A stretch of 63,661 nt of DNA from Nocardia brasiliensis NBRC 14402 (GCF_000308475.2 NZ_BAFT02000050.1:1-63661), one strand, 5' to 3'. Shown: positions 17,888-28,688, counted from the first letter of the stretch. Numbers and translations: made by a program. Notes: generated from the sequence alone by a model not told the origin.

Positions 17888-18303
17888 AGCACCCTCCTGA
17901 TGTCGTTGCGACCGACGATATCGTAACGAAAACCACTGTGTCGCATCACATGTGAGCCCCGACACAGTCTGGACGGTCTGCCGCGCACCCCGACGGCCCG
18001 CCGCCCGAGCCGCCCACGTGCCACGCGAATGCGCGTGCAACGCCGTGACGTCGCGCTGGGCGAACAGGTTTCAGTGCGAGACCGAAGCGGGACCACGGCC
18101 GCCTACGGGGAACGATGTGAGCGAGTTAACCCTCGCCGAGGTCAGGATGGGCGATCCGAAGCTTCGAGGCTGAACGCGCGTCCGCCACATGCACGGCATC
18201 CCGACATCTACCGCGCTACCTCCACTGCCCGATATTCGAGTCCTGGTCGGTCAACCCGGCCCTCCACAGCGGCTGCGGATTAGGCGGAAGCCGACGAGCC
18301 ATA
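17888..18303. other. Gene-free upstream region
   Basis: 416 bp upstream of the acyltransferase gene and before the 207-bp repeat array. It should hold the acyltransferase promoter, but I could not pick out a convincing -10/-35 pair. No coding frame supported. Confidence 0.5.
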
Positions 18304-18313
18304 TTGGTCAGTC

Positions 18314-18374
18314 GATCACCAGGTAATGGTGGCAGCGGCCTCTCGACCGATGCCGCCACCGTGACCTGATGATC
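18314..18374. repeat. 61-bp palindrome, array copy 1
   Basis: Arms of 23 bp pair 19/23 around a 15-nt centre; the outer ends are GATCA / TGATC, the inner ends GGTGGCAGC / GCCGCCACC. Confidence 0.85.
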
Positions 18375-18520
18375 AGCCGGCCAGTTCAAACCGGGCGCGT
18401 CGACGTGCGTGTCGCGAACGTCCGTCGGCGGACTCCGCGCAAGGCATGTCGCGCGCGGATTGCACCTCCAGAGCGCTGCTGAACGCGGTCCCCGCTGTGC
18501 GGTGGCGGTGTCGGTCAAGC

Positions 18521-18581
18521 GATCAGGAGGAACTGGTGGCGGCAGCCTCTCGACCGATGCCGCCACCATTACCTCGTGATC
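18521..18581. repeat. 61-bp palindrome, array copy 2
   Basis: Arms of 23 bp pair 20/23, including an uninterrupted GGTGGCGGC / GCCGCCACC stem and GATCA / TGATC ends. The centre is CTCTCGACCGA-like, as in copy 1. Confidence 0.85.
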
Positions 18582-18728
18582 AGCCGACCAGTTCAAACCC
18601 GGCGCGTCGACGTGCGTGTCGCGAGCGTGCGGCGGCGAACTCCCGCGTAAGGCACGCCGCGCGCGGATCCAGACTTCGGCCCGCTGCTGAGCGTGGTCCG
18701 CGCTGCGCGGTGGCGGTATTGGTCAGTC

Positions 18729-18789
18729 GATCAGGAGGACCTGGCGGCGGCGGCTTCTCGGCCGATGCCGCCAACACTTCCTCGTGATC
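18729..18789. repeat. 61-bp palindrome, array copy 3
   Basis: Same 61-bp length; arms pair 18/23 with GATCA / TGATC ends and CGAGGA-type inner segments. It ends 73 bp beyond the hflX stop codon, so it may also act as a transcription terminator for hflX. Confidence 0.8.
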
Positions 18790-18862
18790 ATCCGTCCACG
18801 TCGAACCCGGCGTGCCGCCCCCACCTGCGGATGCCGGGGCAAGGCACGTCGCGGTGCGAGTC

Positions 18863-20461
<1,599 letters not shown>

Positions 20462-20549
20462 ACAGGTTCCATGGTCCCACGAGATACCGACATGGCGCAT
20501 TCGGATATTCGGCACCGCCGTGCCCCGCGTGTCCCGATCCGAAATCGCG

Positions 20550-21440
20550 TCAGAGGTGCTGCCACCAGCTCTCGGCGATGCGGCCGGCGGCGAGCAGCAC
20601 CGAGGGCCCGCGCAGTGTCGCGACGCCCTCGACCAGTCCGACGGTCACTTCGCCGCCCGGAATGCGTACCCGCACCTCGCCGCTGTCGGTGCCGACGCGG
20701 AAGCCCTCGCGCAGCAGCGCCGCGGTCGCCGCGGCGACGGTTCCGGTTCCGCAGGAACGGGTTTCGCCGACGCCGCGTTCGTAGACCCGCATGTCCACGG
20801 CGCGGTCGGCGTCCAGCGCGGTCAGGATCTCCACGTTGACGCCGTGCGGGAACAGGTCCGGGTCGTAGCCCGGCGGCACGCTCAGGTCGAGCTTGCCCAG
20901 CGCGTCCACGGTCAGCTCCGGATCGACGCAGGCCAGGTGCGGGTTGCCGACGTCGATGCCGATGCCGTGATAACCCCAGCCGGCGATGGTGGCGGTGGAT
21001 TCGCCGAGTTCCCGGACCCGGCCCATGTCGACGGTGACGTCGCCGTCGACCGCGGTCGCGGAGTGGACCACCACCGGCCGTCCCCCGGCCCGGCTGCCCA
21101 CCACGAACGTGTCGCTCGTCTCCAGTCCGGAGGCCACCAGGTAGTGCGCGAACACGCGGGTGCCGTTGCCGCACATCTCGGCGATCGAGCCGTCGGCATT
21201 GCGGTAGTCCATGAACCAGTCGGTGTCGCGCACGCCCTCGGGCAGGTCGGTGAGCACGCCCGCGCGGCGCAGCGCTTCGGCGCGCGCGACCCGCAGCACG
21301 CCGTCGGCGCCGAGACCGCGCTGCCGATCGCACAGCGCGCTCACCCGCTCCGGGGTCAGGTCCAGCCGAACCTCGGGATCCGGCAGCACCACGAAATCGT
21401 TCTGGGTGCCGTGCCCTTTGGCGAACTCGAAATCCGACAC
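20550..21440 (-). CDS. dapF: Diaminopimelate epimerase
   Basis: 296 aa. Both catalytic cysteines are present: Cys90 in MCGNGTR and Cys230 in RSCGTGTV. GHGTQNDF at the N-terminus is the substrate-binding start. It converts LL- to meso-diaminopimelate for lysine and peptidoglycan synthesis in the cytosol. It sits between the TrmH-family gene (24 bp upstream) and hflX, likely part of the miaA-TrmH-dapF run. Confidence 0.97.
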   Translation of the reverse strand: MSDFEFAKGHGTQNDFVVLPDPEVRLDLTPERVSALCDRQRGLGADGVLRVARAEALRRAGVLTDLPEGVRDTDWFMDYRNADGSIAEMCGNGTRVFAHYLVASGLETSDTFVVGSRAGGRPVVVHSATAVDGDVTVDMGRVRELGESTATIAGWGYHGIGIDVGNPHLACVDPELTVDALGKLDLSVPPGYDPDLFPHGVNVEILTALDADRAVDMRVYERGVGETRSCGTGTVAAATAALLREGFRVGTDSGEVRVRIPGGEVTVGLVEGVATLRGPSVLLAAGRIAESWWQHL

Positions 21441-21464
21441 GTACGTGTTCTCCCTAATTCGTCG

Positions 21465-22301
21465 TCATTTGGCAAACGTCCGGCGCTGCCGGGAAATTTC
21501 GTAGAGCGCCACGGCCGCCGCGGACGGCGCGCCGAGCGAGCTCGCGGTGCCGCCCATCGGAATGTGCACCAGGTCGTCGCAGGCTTGCTGCCAGGCCGCG
21601 CTCATTCCGCCGGTCTCGTTCCCGACCACGAGAATGGTCGCCTCGGTGAAGTCGTGATCATAGGCCGCGCGCGGTCCGTGTTCGTCGGTGCCGACGATCC
21701 GGGTCGGAATACCGCGCTGCACCTGCCGATCCCGGAATTCGAGCACCTGCGCGGGACCGGCCGCGCGCAGCACCGGCATCGCGAACAGCGAGCCGGTCGA
21801 GGCGCGGACCGCCTGCGGGTCGTACTGGTCGGCGCCGTGCCCGGTGACCACGACACCGCTGGCACCGAACGCGTCCGCGGATCGGATCAGCGTGCCGAGG
21901 TTGCCCGGCGAATTCGGCCGGTCGAACACCACGACCACGGGCGCGTCCTCGCCCGGCTCCCCCGGTTCGAACGTGGCGAGTTCGTCCTGGCGCGAGATCG
22001 CCACCGCGACCACTTCCGGTATGCCGCCGGACTTTTCGCCGAGTTCGGCCATCAGCTCGGGGACCAGCCCGACCTGCGGGACGTCGCTGGTGTCCAGCAG
22101 CTGCCTGGCCCAGCTGGACAGATCGGGCGTGCCGAGACGGTAGAGCAGCGTCTCCAGCGGCCAGTCGTTGGCCAGGGCCTGGGTGATCGGCCGCACGCCC
22201 TGCACCAGGAAACGACCGTCACGGTGGCGTTTGGTGCGGTTGTTGAGGTAGGCCTGCCACACCTGGACGGAGGCGTTTCGGGTGCTCACACGTCGGGTCA
22301 C
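21465..22301 (-). CDS. TrmH/SpoU-family 2'-O-ribose RNA methyltransferase
   Basis: 278 aa from GTG 22301, whose GTGA overlaps the miaA stop (a second GTG at 22289 is possible). SPOUT signatures: DRPNSPGNLGTLIRSADAFG (motif 1, with Asn/Arg), VGNETGGMS (motif 2) and IPMGGTASSLGAPSAAAV (motif 3, knot). Residues 1-100 are the substrate-binding N-domain (NRTKRHRDGRFLVQGVRPI). The RNA target (tRNA or 23S) cannot be assigned. Translation is probably coupled to miaA. M. tuberculosis does not, to my memory, have this gene at this place, so it is a local addition to the conserved run. Confidence 0.88.
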   Translation of the reverse strand: MTRRVSTRNASVQVWQAYLNNRTKRHRDGRFLVQGVRPITQALANDWPLETLLYRLGTPDLSSWARQLLDTSDVPQVGLVPELMAELGEKSGGIPEVVAVAISRQDELATFEPGEPGEDAPVVVVFDRPNSPGNLGTLIRSADAFGASGVVVTGHGADQYDPQAVRASTGSLFAMPVLRAAGPAQVLEFRDRQVQRGIPTRIVGTDEHGPRAAYDHDFTEATILVVGNETGGMSAAWQQACDDLVHIPMGGTASSLGAPSAAAVALYEISRQRRTFAK

Positions 22302-23227
22302 TGCGGAGTCCGTTCTTTCTCGTCGAGCAGGGCGAGCGTCGTCGCCACCAGGTCGGGCGCGGCGCCGTCCACCCAGCGCACCCGCGGGTCGCGGCGGAAC
22401 CACGAGCGCTGCCGCCGAACGTAGCGCCGGGTGCCGATCAGGGTGCGTTCTTGCGCGTGTTCCAGGTCGTATTCGTTGTCGAGGTACGACAGGACTTGTG
22501 CGTAGCCGATGGCGCGCCGGGCGGTGACGCCTTCGCGCAGGCCGTGCTCGAGCAGCGCGCGTACTTCGTCGACGAGTCCGCCGTCGAACATCCGCGCGGT
22601 GCGCCGCTCGATCCGCTCGTCCAGTTCGGCGGTGTCGCGGTCGACGCCGATGATCACGGTGCCCCAGCGCGGGGTGCCGATCTCGGGCGCGGAGGCGGCG
22701 AACGGCCGGCCGGTGAGTTCGACGACCTCGAGCGCGCGCACCATCCGCCGCCCGTCGGTGGGCAGGATGGTGGCGGCCGCGGCCGGATCGGCGGCCCGCA
22801 GCGCGGCGTGCACGGCCGCGACACCGCCTTCGGCGAGCACCGCCTCCCAGCGGGCGCGCACCTGCGGATCGGTCGCCGGGAACGCCCATTCGTCCAGCAG
22901 CGCTTGGACATACATCATCGACCCGCCGACGATCACCGGGACGCGACCGCGCGCCATGATCGCCGCCACGTCGGCACTGGCCGAGCTCTGGTAGGCGGCG
23001 ACCGTCGCGGTCTCGGTCACCGCCAGCACGTCGAGTTGGTGGTGCGGGATGCCGCGGCGTTCGGCGGGGGTCAGTTTGGCGGTGCCGACATCCATACCGC
23101 GATAGAGCTGCATCGCGTCGATGTTGACGATCTCGCCGCCGAGCCGTTCGGCCAGCGCGAGCCCGAGGTCGGATTTGCCGGTGGCGGTCGGGCCGACCAC
23201 CGCGATCGGGGTGATCTGCGCGCTCAC
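22298..23227 (-). CDS. miaA: tRNA dimethylallyltransferase
   Basis: 309 aa. P-loop GPTATGKSDL, then NIDAMQLYRGMDVGTAK (family signature), VGGSMMYVQAL and DGRRMVRALEV. It transfers a dimethylallyl group to A37 N6 of tRNAs reading UNN codons; MiaB, also in this window, acts on the product. Two GTG codons compete: 23230 and 23227. AGGAGG sits one base before the first and four before the second, so 23227 is preferred. The 3' end overlaps the TrmH-family gene by 4 bp. Confidence 0.96.
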   Translation of the reverse strand: MSAQITPIAVVGPTATGKSDLGLALAERLGGEIVNIDAMQLYRGMDVGTAKLTPAERRGIPHHQLDVLAVTETATVAAYQSSASADVAAIMARGRVPVIVGGSMMYVQALLDEWAFPATDPQVRARWEAVLAEGGVAAVHAALRAADPAAAATILPTDGRRMVRALEVVELTGRPFAASAPEIGTPRWGTVIIGVDRDTAELDERIERRTARMFDGGLVDEVRALLEHGLREGVTARRAIGYAQVLSYLDNEYDLEHAQERTLIGTRRYVRRQRSWFRRDPRVRWVDGAAPDLVATTLALLDEKERTPQ

Positions 23228-23291
23228 CACGCCTCCTCGCTCGGCCGCGGGCGGTGACGCTGTCGCGGACCGGCAGAACGACCGGCTGTGC

Positions 23292-24047
23292 TCACGCCGC
23301 CTCCGCTCCGGACGGATGCCACAGGCTCACGTGATAGCCGACGCCGAAAGGCGCGGCGCAGTACCGCGTCTCGACTGCCGGATCGCTGCCGAACAGCCCG
23401 GCGAGCACCTGATAGGCGGCGCGACCGGACAGGACCAGCTCGGCGCACAGTGCGGGATCCAGCGCACGCAGAGCGGCCAGATCACCGGCCGACAGGGCGC
23501 GATCGAGTTCGTCCTGCACCGGGGCGGCCCGCTCATCGAGATATCCGGGCGCCTTCAACGACAACGTGGCCGCGCCGTCGGCGACCACGAGCACACCGTG
23601 CCGCACCGCTGAATTGTCCATTTCCGCGCGCAGTTTCGCGCCGAACTCGACGCAGCTGTCCACCGGGGTATCCACGGCGACGAGGCGAACCTCGGCGCTC
23701 ACGGCCGGCGCGACCTGTCCCCGCAACCACCCGGCGATCAGCACCGGCAGGGGAAGCTGGGGATTCGGCTCGGCCGCGGCGGAGCCGGACAACGCGACGC
23801 GCACGTCGGCGCCGAAACCGCGGAAGGTACCGACCACCTCGGGACCGAACACCTGGTCGGCCGCGCCCACGCCGACCACGGTCCACCGGTCCGTCGCTGC
23901 CGCCAGCTCGTGCGCGACACCCAGAACCGCAGCGCGCAGCGCCGCGCGCGGGTCACCGTCGTGACCGGGGATCGCACCCGTCCCGGCACCGCAGAGCTCG
24001 GGCACCAGGATCGGTGGCGACGGGATCAGGGCGGCAATCGAGAACAC
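23292..24047 (-). CDS. LigB-like extradiol-dioxygenase-fold protein
   Basis: 251 aa from GTG 24047. Starts FSIAALIPSPPILVPELCG, the class III extradiol dioxygenase/AMMECR1-associated pattern also seen in mycobacterial Rv2728c, which sits upstream of miaA in the same order. VVADGAATLSLKAPGY and AYQVLAG, then APFGVGYHVS, match the C-terminal half of that group. Several metal-binding His of true LigB enzymes are not evident, so dioxygenase activity is doubtful. It is 64 bp before the miaA start on the same strand. No strong Shine-Dalgarno at the chosen start. Confidence 0.7.
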   Translation of the reverse strand: MFSIAALIPSPPILVPELCGAGTGAIPGHDGDPRAALRAAVLGVAHELAAATDRWTVVGVGAADQVFGPEVVGTFRGFGADVRVALSGSAAAEPNPQLPLPVLIAGWLRGQVAPAVSAEVRLVAVDTPVDSCVEFGAKLRAEMDNSAVRHGVLVVADGAATLSLKAPGYLDERAAPVQDELDRALSAGDLAALRALDPALCAELVLSGRAAYQVLAGLFGSDPAVETRYCAAPFGVGYHVSLWHPSGAEAA

Positions 24048-24300
24048 GTCGTAACCGTAACCGTTGCCTCGGCCACCGCCGCGCACCGCGGGTACCGCCC
24101 CGGTTCGAGTGTCTCTGCCGCAAAGTGCGCCGAGATTGATACTGTTCGAGAAGCTACAACCCAGGTCATCAGGGGTTGCAATCCCCGAGATTCCTCCGAG
24201 TGAAGGCGTGGGTCGATGGTCACAAGGGCTCGGACCGGGTTCAATGGGATGAGCTAGGGCGTAACCAGGCAGCCGTGACGCGCGGCAGGGACGAGGAGCA

Positions 24301-25667
24301 ATGACCGACAGCAACGGAACCGCGAAAGCCAGCCCCGGCAAGATGCCGCGCTCTTCCGGTGCCCCGAAACCCGGCGGTTCGATCCAGCCCCCAAACCGCA
24401 CGCGACGCCGGGCCCGGCACAGCAGCACCCGCACCCGGTCGTCGTGCCGACCGTCACCGACCCCAGCGTCTGGGGCCGGGTCGACGACGACGGCACCGCC
24501 TGGGTGAAGACCGCCGACGGCGAACGCCAGGTCGGCTCCTGGCAGGCCGGTGACGCGGCCGAGGGGCTCGCCCACTTCGGTCGCCGGTTCGACGACCTGG
24601 CCACCGAGGTCGCGCTGCTCGAAGCCCGCCTGGCCGCGGGCGCGGACGCGCGCAAGACCAAGGCCGCGGCGCTCGCCATCGCCGAATCCCTGCCCACCGC
24701 CGCGGTGATCGGCGACATCGACGGACTCGCGAAACGGCTCGACGCCATCGCCGAACACTCCGAAGAGGCGGCCGCGCACGCCAAGGAGGAGAAAGACCGG
24801 GCCCGCCACGAGCACACCGAGCGCAAGGAAGCGCTCTGCGCGGAGGCCGAGAAGATCGCCGCCGAATCCACCCAGTGGAAGGCCGCCGGCGACCGGTTAC
24901 GCGAGATCCTCGACGAATGGAAGTCGATCCGCGGCGTGGACCGCAAGGTCGACGACGCGCTCTGGAAGCGGTACTCGAAGGCCCGCGAGGCGTTCAACCG
25001 CAGACGCGGCGCACACTTCGCCGAGCTCGATCGGGAACGCGCCGCGGCCAAGACCCGCAAAGAAGAGCTGTGCGTGCGCGCCGAAGAGCTGTCCGGTTCC
25101 ACCGACTGGGTCGGCACTGCGGGCATCTTCCGCGACCTGCTCGCCGAATGGAAAGCCGCGGGCCGCGCGCCCCGCGAGGCCGACGAGGCGCTGTGGCGGC
25201 GTTTCAAGAGCGCGCAGGATGTGTTCTTCGCCGCGCGCAACGCCGCCGTCACCGAACGCGACGCGGAATTCGAGCAGAACGCGACCGCCAAGGAAGAGCT
25301 GCTCGCCGCCTACGAGCACATCGACCCGGCCAACGGCCTCGAGGCGGCCCGCGCCGGCCTGCGCGAACTGCAGGACAAGTGGGACGCCCTGGGCAAGGTG
25401 CCGCGCGAGCGCATGCAGGAACTCGAAGGCAAGCTGCGCGCCATCGAGAAGCGGGTCCGCGACGCCGCCGACGCGCAATGGCGGCGCACCGACCCCGAGG
25501 CCATGGCGCGCGCCGCCCAATTCCGCGAGCGGGTCGCACAATTCGAGGAACAGGCCGCCAAAGCCCAGGCCGCGGGCAAGGCGCGCGACGCGGAGAAGGC
25601 GCTCGAGCAGGCCAAGCAGTGGCGGGAGTGGGCCGAGGCCGCGGAAGGTGCCGTCACCAACCGCTGA
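24301..25667 (+). CDS. DUF349 coiled-coil protein, apparently split by a one-base loss near 24377
   Basis: Main frame (24444 onward, 407 aa) starts VPTVTDPSVWGRVDDDGTAW and carries repeated DUF349 helices (LREILDEWKSIRG, FRDLLAEWKAAGR, LRELQDKWDALG), as in M. tuberculosis Rv2731. ATG 24301 has GAGGAG just upstream and opens a GC3-rich, Pro-rich frame (MTDSNGTAKASPGK...KPGG) that is out of register. The main frame already reads FDPAPKPHATPGPAQQHPHP upstream of 24444 but has no start there. One extra T in GGTTCG (24376-24380) would join the two into 455 aa. Function unknown; nucleic-acid or envelope roles have been proposed for DUF349 relatives. It diverges from the LigB-like gene. Confidence 0.8.
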
Positions 25668-25736
25668 AGTCCGTCAGCACTGCCGACGGGCCGTGAGCAC
25701 CAGCGCCACAACGGACATACACCCCCTCTGACGCGA

Positions 25737-25806
25737 CGCACCACTTCTGATCTCCCGCACCCGCTGTGGCCTGGCAGAACGGGTGCGGGAAAGCAGAACT
25801 GGTGCG
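25737..25806. terminator. 70-bp palindromic element between convergent genes
   Basis: Arms of 27 bp (left begins CGCACCACTTCTG and ends CCCGCACCCG) pair 24/27 around a 16-nt loop. It lies between the stops of the DUF349 gene and the membrane-protein gene, so a two-way terminator is likely despite the lack of a T run. An almost identical element is at 50134-50203. Confidence 0.75.
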
Positions 25807-25844
25807 TTCGACGGCGGACTACGCGCCGGTCAGGCGGCAGAGGA

Positions 25845-26876
25845 TTACTCGCCGGCGAGGCGGCGGCGGTCCTGCTCCTCCTGGGCGGCGGTGGCGTTGC
25901 GGCGCTGCTCCTCGGCGGCCAGCTGCAGCGCGGTGCGGCTCCAGACGACGCGAATCCAGTGGAAGGTCAACACGATCGCGGCGATGACGCCGAGGATGAG
26001 GCCGATGCCCGGGCCCGCACCGTGATAGTTGCCGATGCCCGGGGTCTGCCGGTGCCAGATCGAGAAGACGCCGAACACGCTGGTGATGGCGGTGCCCGCG
26101 ACGGCGATCCAGGCGAGGATCCAGCGGCGGGTCATCAGGGCCAGCGTCGAGAAGCCCACCGCGAAGATCACCGCGAACCACACGAAGATGCGCGACGGCA
26201 GGCCGATGTGCTCGGTGCGGGCGATCTCGGTGCCGAGCAGCACGTCGAAGCCGCGCGCACCGCCCGCGTGCGGCAGCACCAGCGAGAACAGCAGGACGAA
26301 CACCGCGCCCGCGACCACCATGGCGCGCACGCCCGGGTCGATCTCCCCCGCGATGCGGCGTTCCACCGCGTCCAGGTCGTCGCGGAACTGCTCGAAATTA
26401 TTGGTCTCGACCGAGTTCACGGATCCCTCGTTTCGTTCGGCTTCGTGGTGCGCCGCGCCGGATTGCACCGCCGCCGCACCGGGTTCGTCTGACGCTTCGC
26501 TGCGTTGGTCTGCTGCGTTGGGTTGGTCTGCTGCGCTGCGTTGGTCTGCTGCGCTGCGTTGGTCTGCTGCGCTGCGTTGGTCCGCTGCGCTGGGCCGGTC
26601 CGCTGCGCTGGGCCGGTCCGCTGCGCTGGGTCGGCCTGTCGCTGTGGTGGGTTCGTTCTTCGCCGCATTGCGGTCGGCCTTCGCCGCGCCGAATTCGGTG
26701 GCAGCTGCACCCTGTCCATGCTCGACTGCGCCGGACCGGCCGCCCGCGTCCACTGTGCCATCACCGGATCCAGGCGCCGCACCCGACCCACTACTGCCGG
26801 TAGTAGGTTCCGGCGTTTCGGACTGCCCACCGCCTCGGGCCGAGTCGTCGCCCGCGCTTCCGCCTGCCTCCGTCAT
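25845..26876 (-). CDS. Conserved membrane protein with repetitive acidic N-terminus (Rv2732c-like position)
   Basis: 343 aa from ATG 26876 with GGAG seven bases upstream. Residues 1-160 are low-complexity Ala/Asp/Glu/Ser/Gln; a six-residue repeat (RPSAAD/QRSAAD, about eight units, 26500-26632) stands out. Residues about 180-320 hold four hydrophobic segments (AMVVAGAVFVLLFSLVLP; FVWFAVIFAVGFSTLAL; ILAWIAVAGTAITSVFGVF; IGLILGVIAAIVLTFHWI), and the tail is a charged helix. The order miaB-then-this gene beside DUF349 matches M. tuberculosis Rv2733c-Rv2732c-Rv2731. Function unknown. Confidence 0.85.
   Translation of the reverse strand: MTEAGGSAGDDSARGGGQSETPEPTTGSSGSGAAPGSGDGTVDAGGRSGAVEHGQGAAATEFGAAKADRNAAKNEPTTATGRPSAADRPSAADRPSAADQRSAADQRSAADQRSAADQPNAADQRSEASDEPGAAAVQSGAAHHEAERNEGSVNSVETNNFEQFRDDLDAVERRIAGEIDPGVRAMVVAGAVFVLLFSLVLPHAGGARGFDVLLGTEIARTEHIGLPSRIFVWFAVIFAVGFSTLALMTRRWILAWIAVAGTAITSVFGVFSIWHRQTPGIGNYHGAGPGIGLILGVIAAIVLTFHWIRVVWSRTALQLAAEEQRRNATAAQEEQDRRRLAGE
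26500..26632 (-). repeat. 18-bp in-frame tandem repeat coding for (R/Q)(P/R)SAAD
   Basis: About eight units of 18 bp; on the plus strand they read as repeats of GGTCTGCTGCGCTGCGTT and GGTCCGCTGCGCTGGGCC. Changes in copy number would lengthen or shorten the N-terminal tail without breaking the frame. Confidence 0.8.
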
Positions 26877-27041
26877 GACCGAACTCCATTCCCGTTGTCC
26901 CGCACGCACCTCGTCCCGGCGCCCGCGACAACGCACGTCACGGACGAGCCGGCTCGGTACAGCACGCCCCGGCACCAGACGCCCGCACTCGCCGAAGCCA
27001 TGGTGCGCCACTTGCTCCGCCCGCGCCAGCACCTCCGGCGT

Positions 27042-27117
27042 CCCGCACCCCTTCTGACGCCGCGCACCCCGCCTTGCCGCGCAACACGCCGCGTTTCGGC
27101 ACAGAAGGCGTGCGGGA
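27042..27117. terminator. Hairpin related to the 70-bp palindromes
   Basis: CCCGCACCCCTTCTG pairs 14/15 with CAGAAGGCGTGCGGG across a 46-nt, GC-rich interior. It lies just past the miaB stop on the minus strand, so it may end miaB transcription. It shares the CGCACC..TTCTG words with the elements at 25737 and 50134 but is more diverged. Confidence 0.5.
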
Positions 27118-27128
27118 AGCGCCCGAAC

Positions 27129-28688
27129 TTACGTCCCGCAGCCGGTGGCACAGCCGGCGACGGCCGCGGGCTCCGCGGCGGGCGCGCCGATGCGGGGCAG
27201 GCCGAGGCCGACGCCGATGGGGGCGGTCTTGGGAGTGATGCCGCGTTCGTGGGCGTCGCCGGCCGCGGTGCGGCGATGCGACTTGATCGGGGCGTCGGCG
27301 ATCAGGTGGTGCGGCGCCGCCTCGGTGATATCGACGGTGATGATGTCGCCGGGCCGGATCGCCTCGGGGGTGCCGCCCGGCCGGAAGTGCACCAGCCTGC
27401 CGTCGCGGGCACGACCGCTCATCCGCGCGGTGGCCGCGTTCTTCTTGCCCGCGCCCTCGGCGACCAGCAACTCGACTTCGGTGCCGACGAGCGCGCGGTT
27501 CGCGTCGAGCGAGACCTGCTCCTGCAGCGCGATGAGCCGCTCATAGCGTTCCTGCACAACGGCTTTCGGCAGCTGGTCGGGCATGTCGGCGGCGGGGGTA
27601 CCCGGGCGCTTCGAGTACTGGAAGGTGAAGGCGCTGGTGAAACGCGCCTGCCGGACCACGTCCAGGGTCTCCTGGAAGTCTTCCTCGGTCTCACCGGGGA
27701 ACCCGACGATGATGTCGGTGGTGATCGCGGCGTGCGGCATCGCGGCCCGCACCTTCTCGATGATGCCGAGGTAACGCGCCTTGCGATAGGAGCGGCGCAT
27801 CGCCTTGAGCACCTTGTCCGAGCCGGACTGCAGCGGCATGTGCAACTGCGGGCAGATGTTCGGGGTCTCGGCCATCGCCTCGATCACGTCGTCGGTGAAT
27901 TCGGCCGGGTGCGGCGAGGTGAACCGCACCCGCTCCAGCCCGACGATGCTGCCGCAGGCGCGCAGCAGCTTGGCGAAGGCACCGCGATCACGCGCTTCGT
28001 CGGGATCGGCGAACGAGGCGCCGTAGGCGTTGACGTTCTGCCCGAGCAGCGTCACCTCGAGCACGCCCTGGTCCACCAGGGCCTGCACCTCGGCGAGCAC
28101 GTCACCCGGACGACGGTCGACCTCTTTGCCGCGCAGGGACGGAACGATGCAGAAGGTGCAGGTGTTGTTGCAGCCCACCGAGATCGACACCCAGCCGGCG
28201 TAGGCGGACTCACGCTTGGCGGGCAGGCTCGACGGGAAAGCCTCGAGCGCCTCGAGGATCTCGACCTGGGCCTCGGCGTTGTGCCGCGCCCGTTCCAGCA
28301 GGACCGGCAGCGAACCGATGTTGTGCGTACCGAACACCACGTCCACCCACGGCGCCTTGCGTACCACGGTGCCGCGGTCCTTCTGCGCGAGGCAGCCGCC
28401 GACGGCGATCTGCATGCCCGGCTGGTCGGCTTTGATCGACGCCAGGTGACCGAGGGTGCCGTAAAGCTTGTTGTCCGCGTTCTCGCGCACCGCGCAGGTA
28501 TTGAGCACGACGAGATCGGCCGTCGCGCCCGGCGCGGCCTTCACGTATCCCGCGTCCTCGAGCAACCCGGACAAGCGTTCGGAGTCGTGCACGTTCATCT
28601 GGCAGCCGAAGGTGCGGACCTCATAGCTGCGGGCGCCCTCGGCGGGGTCGAGGGTGGGAGTCAACACTGCCTGTCCGATCGAATCCAC
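27129..28688 (-). CDS. miaB: tRNA-2-methylthio-N6-dimethylallyladenosine synthase
   Basis: 519 aa. The N-terminal MTTase domain has TFGCQMNVHDSER and LNTCAVRE (cysteines of the auxiliary cluster) plus VGGCLAQ. The radical-SAM triad is CNNTCTFC in VGCNNTCTFCIVPSLRGKE. A TRAM domain follows at about 400-470. It methylthiolates the i6A37 made by MiaA. The start is GTG 28688 with only a weak GGACGG. The tail of about 45 residues is Pro/Ala/Gly-rich and ends CATGCGT. It is divergent from gluA across nearly 300 bp. Confidence 0.96.
   Translation of the reverse strand: MDSIGQAVLTPTLDPAEGARSYEVRTFGCQMNVHDSERLSGLLEDAGYVKAAPGATADLVVLNTCAVRENADNKLYGTLGHLASIKADQPGMQIAVGGCLAQKDRGTVVRKAPWVDVVFGTHNIGSLPVLLERARHNAEAQVEILEALEAFPSSLPAKRESAYAGWVSISVGCNNTCTFCIVPSLRGKEVDRRPGDVLAEVQALVDQGVLEVTLLGQNVNAYGASFADPDEARDRGAFAKLLRACGSIVGLERVRFTSPHPAEFTDDVIEAMAETPNICPQLHMPLQSGSDKVLKAMRRSYRKARYLGIIEKVRAAMPHAAITTDIIVGFPGETEEDFQETLDVVRQARFTSAFTFQYSKRPGTPAADMPDQLPKAVVQERYERLIALQEQVSLDANRALVGTEVELLVAEGAGKKNAATARMSGRARDGRLVHFRPGGTPEAIRPGDIITVDITEAAPHHLIADAPIKSHRRTAAGDAHERGITPKTAPIGVGLGLPRIGAPAAEPAAVAGCATGCGT

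Larger units (their letters stand above)
18304..18860. repeat. Imperfect 207/208-bp tandem array, three copies
   Basis: Copies start at 18304, 18511 and 18719 (TTGGTCAGTCGATCA or close variants). The third is cut off at about 18860, where hflX ends. Shared blocks include CGACCGATGCCGCCA, CAGTTCAAACC, GCGTCGACGTGCGTGTCGCG and GCGGTGGCGGT. Periods of 207 and 208 bp are not both multiples of three and the copies contain stops, so this is non-coding. Each copy has a 61-bp palindrome at the same offset. Confidence 0.85.

Noticed and set aside
18216..18596. 126-codon minus-strand frame with repeated segments
   Set aside because: The repetition comes from the 207-bp DNA array; repeat lengths do not keep the frame.
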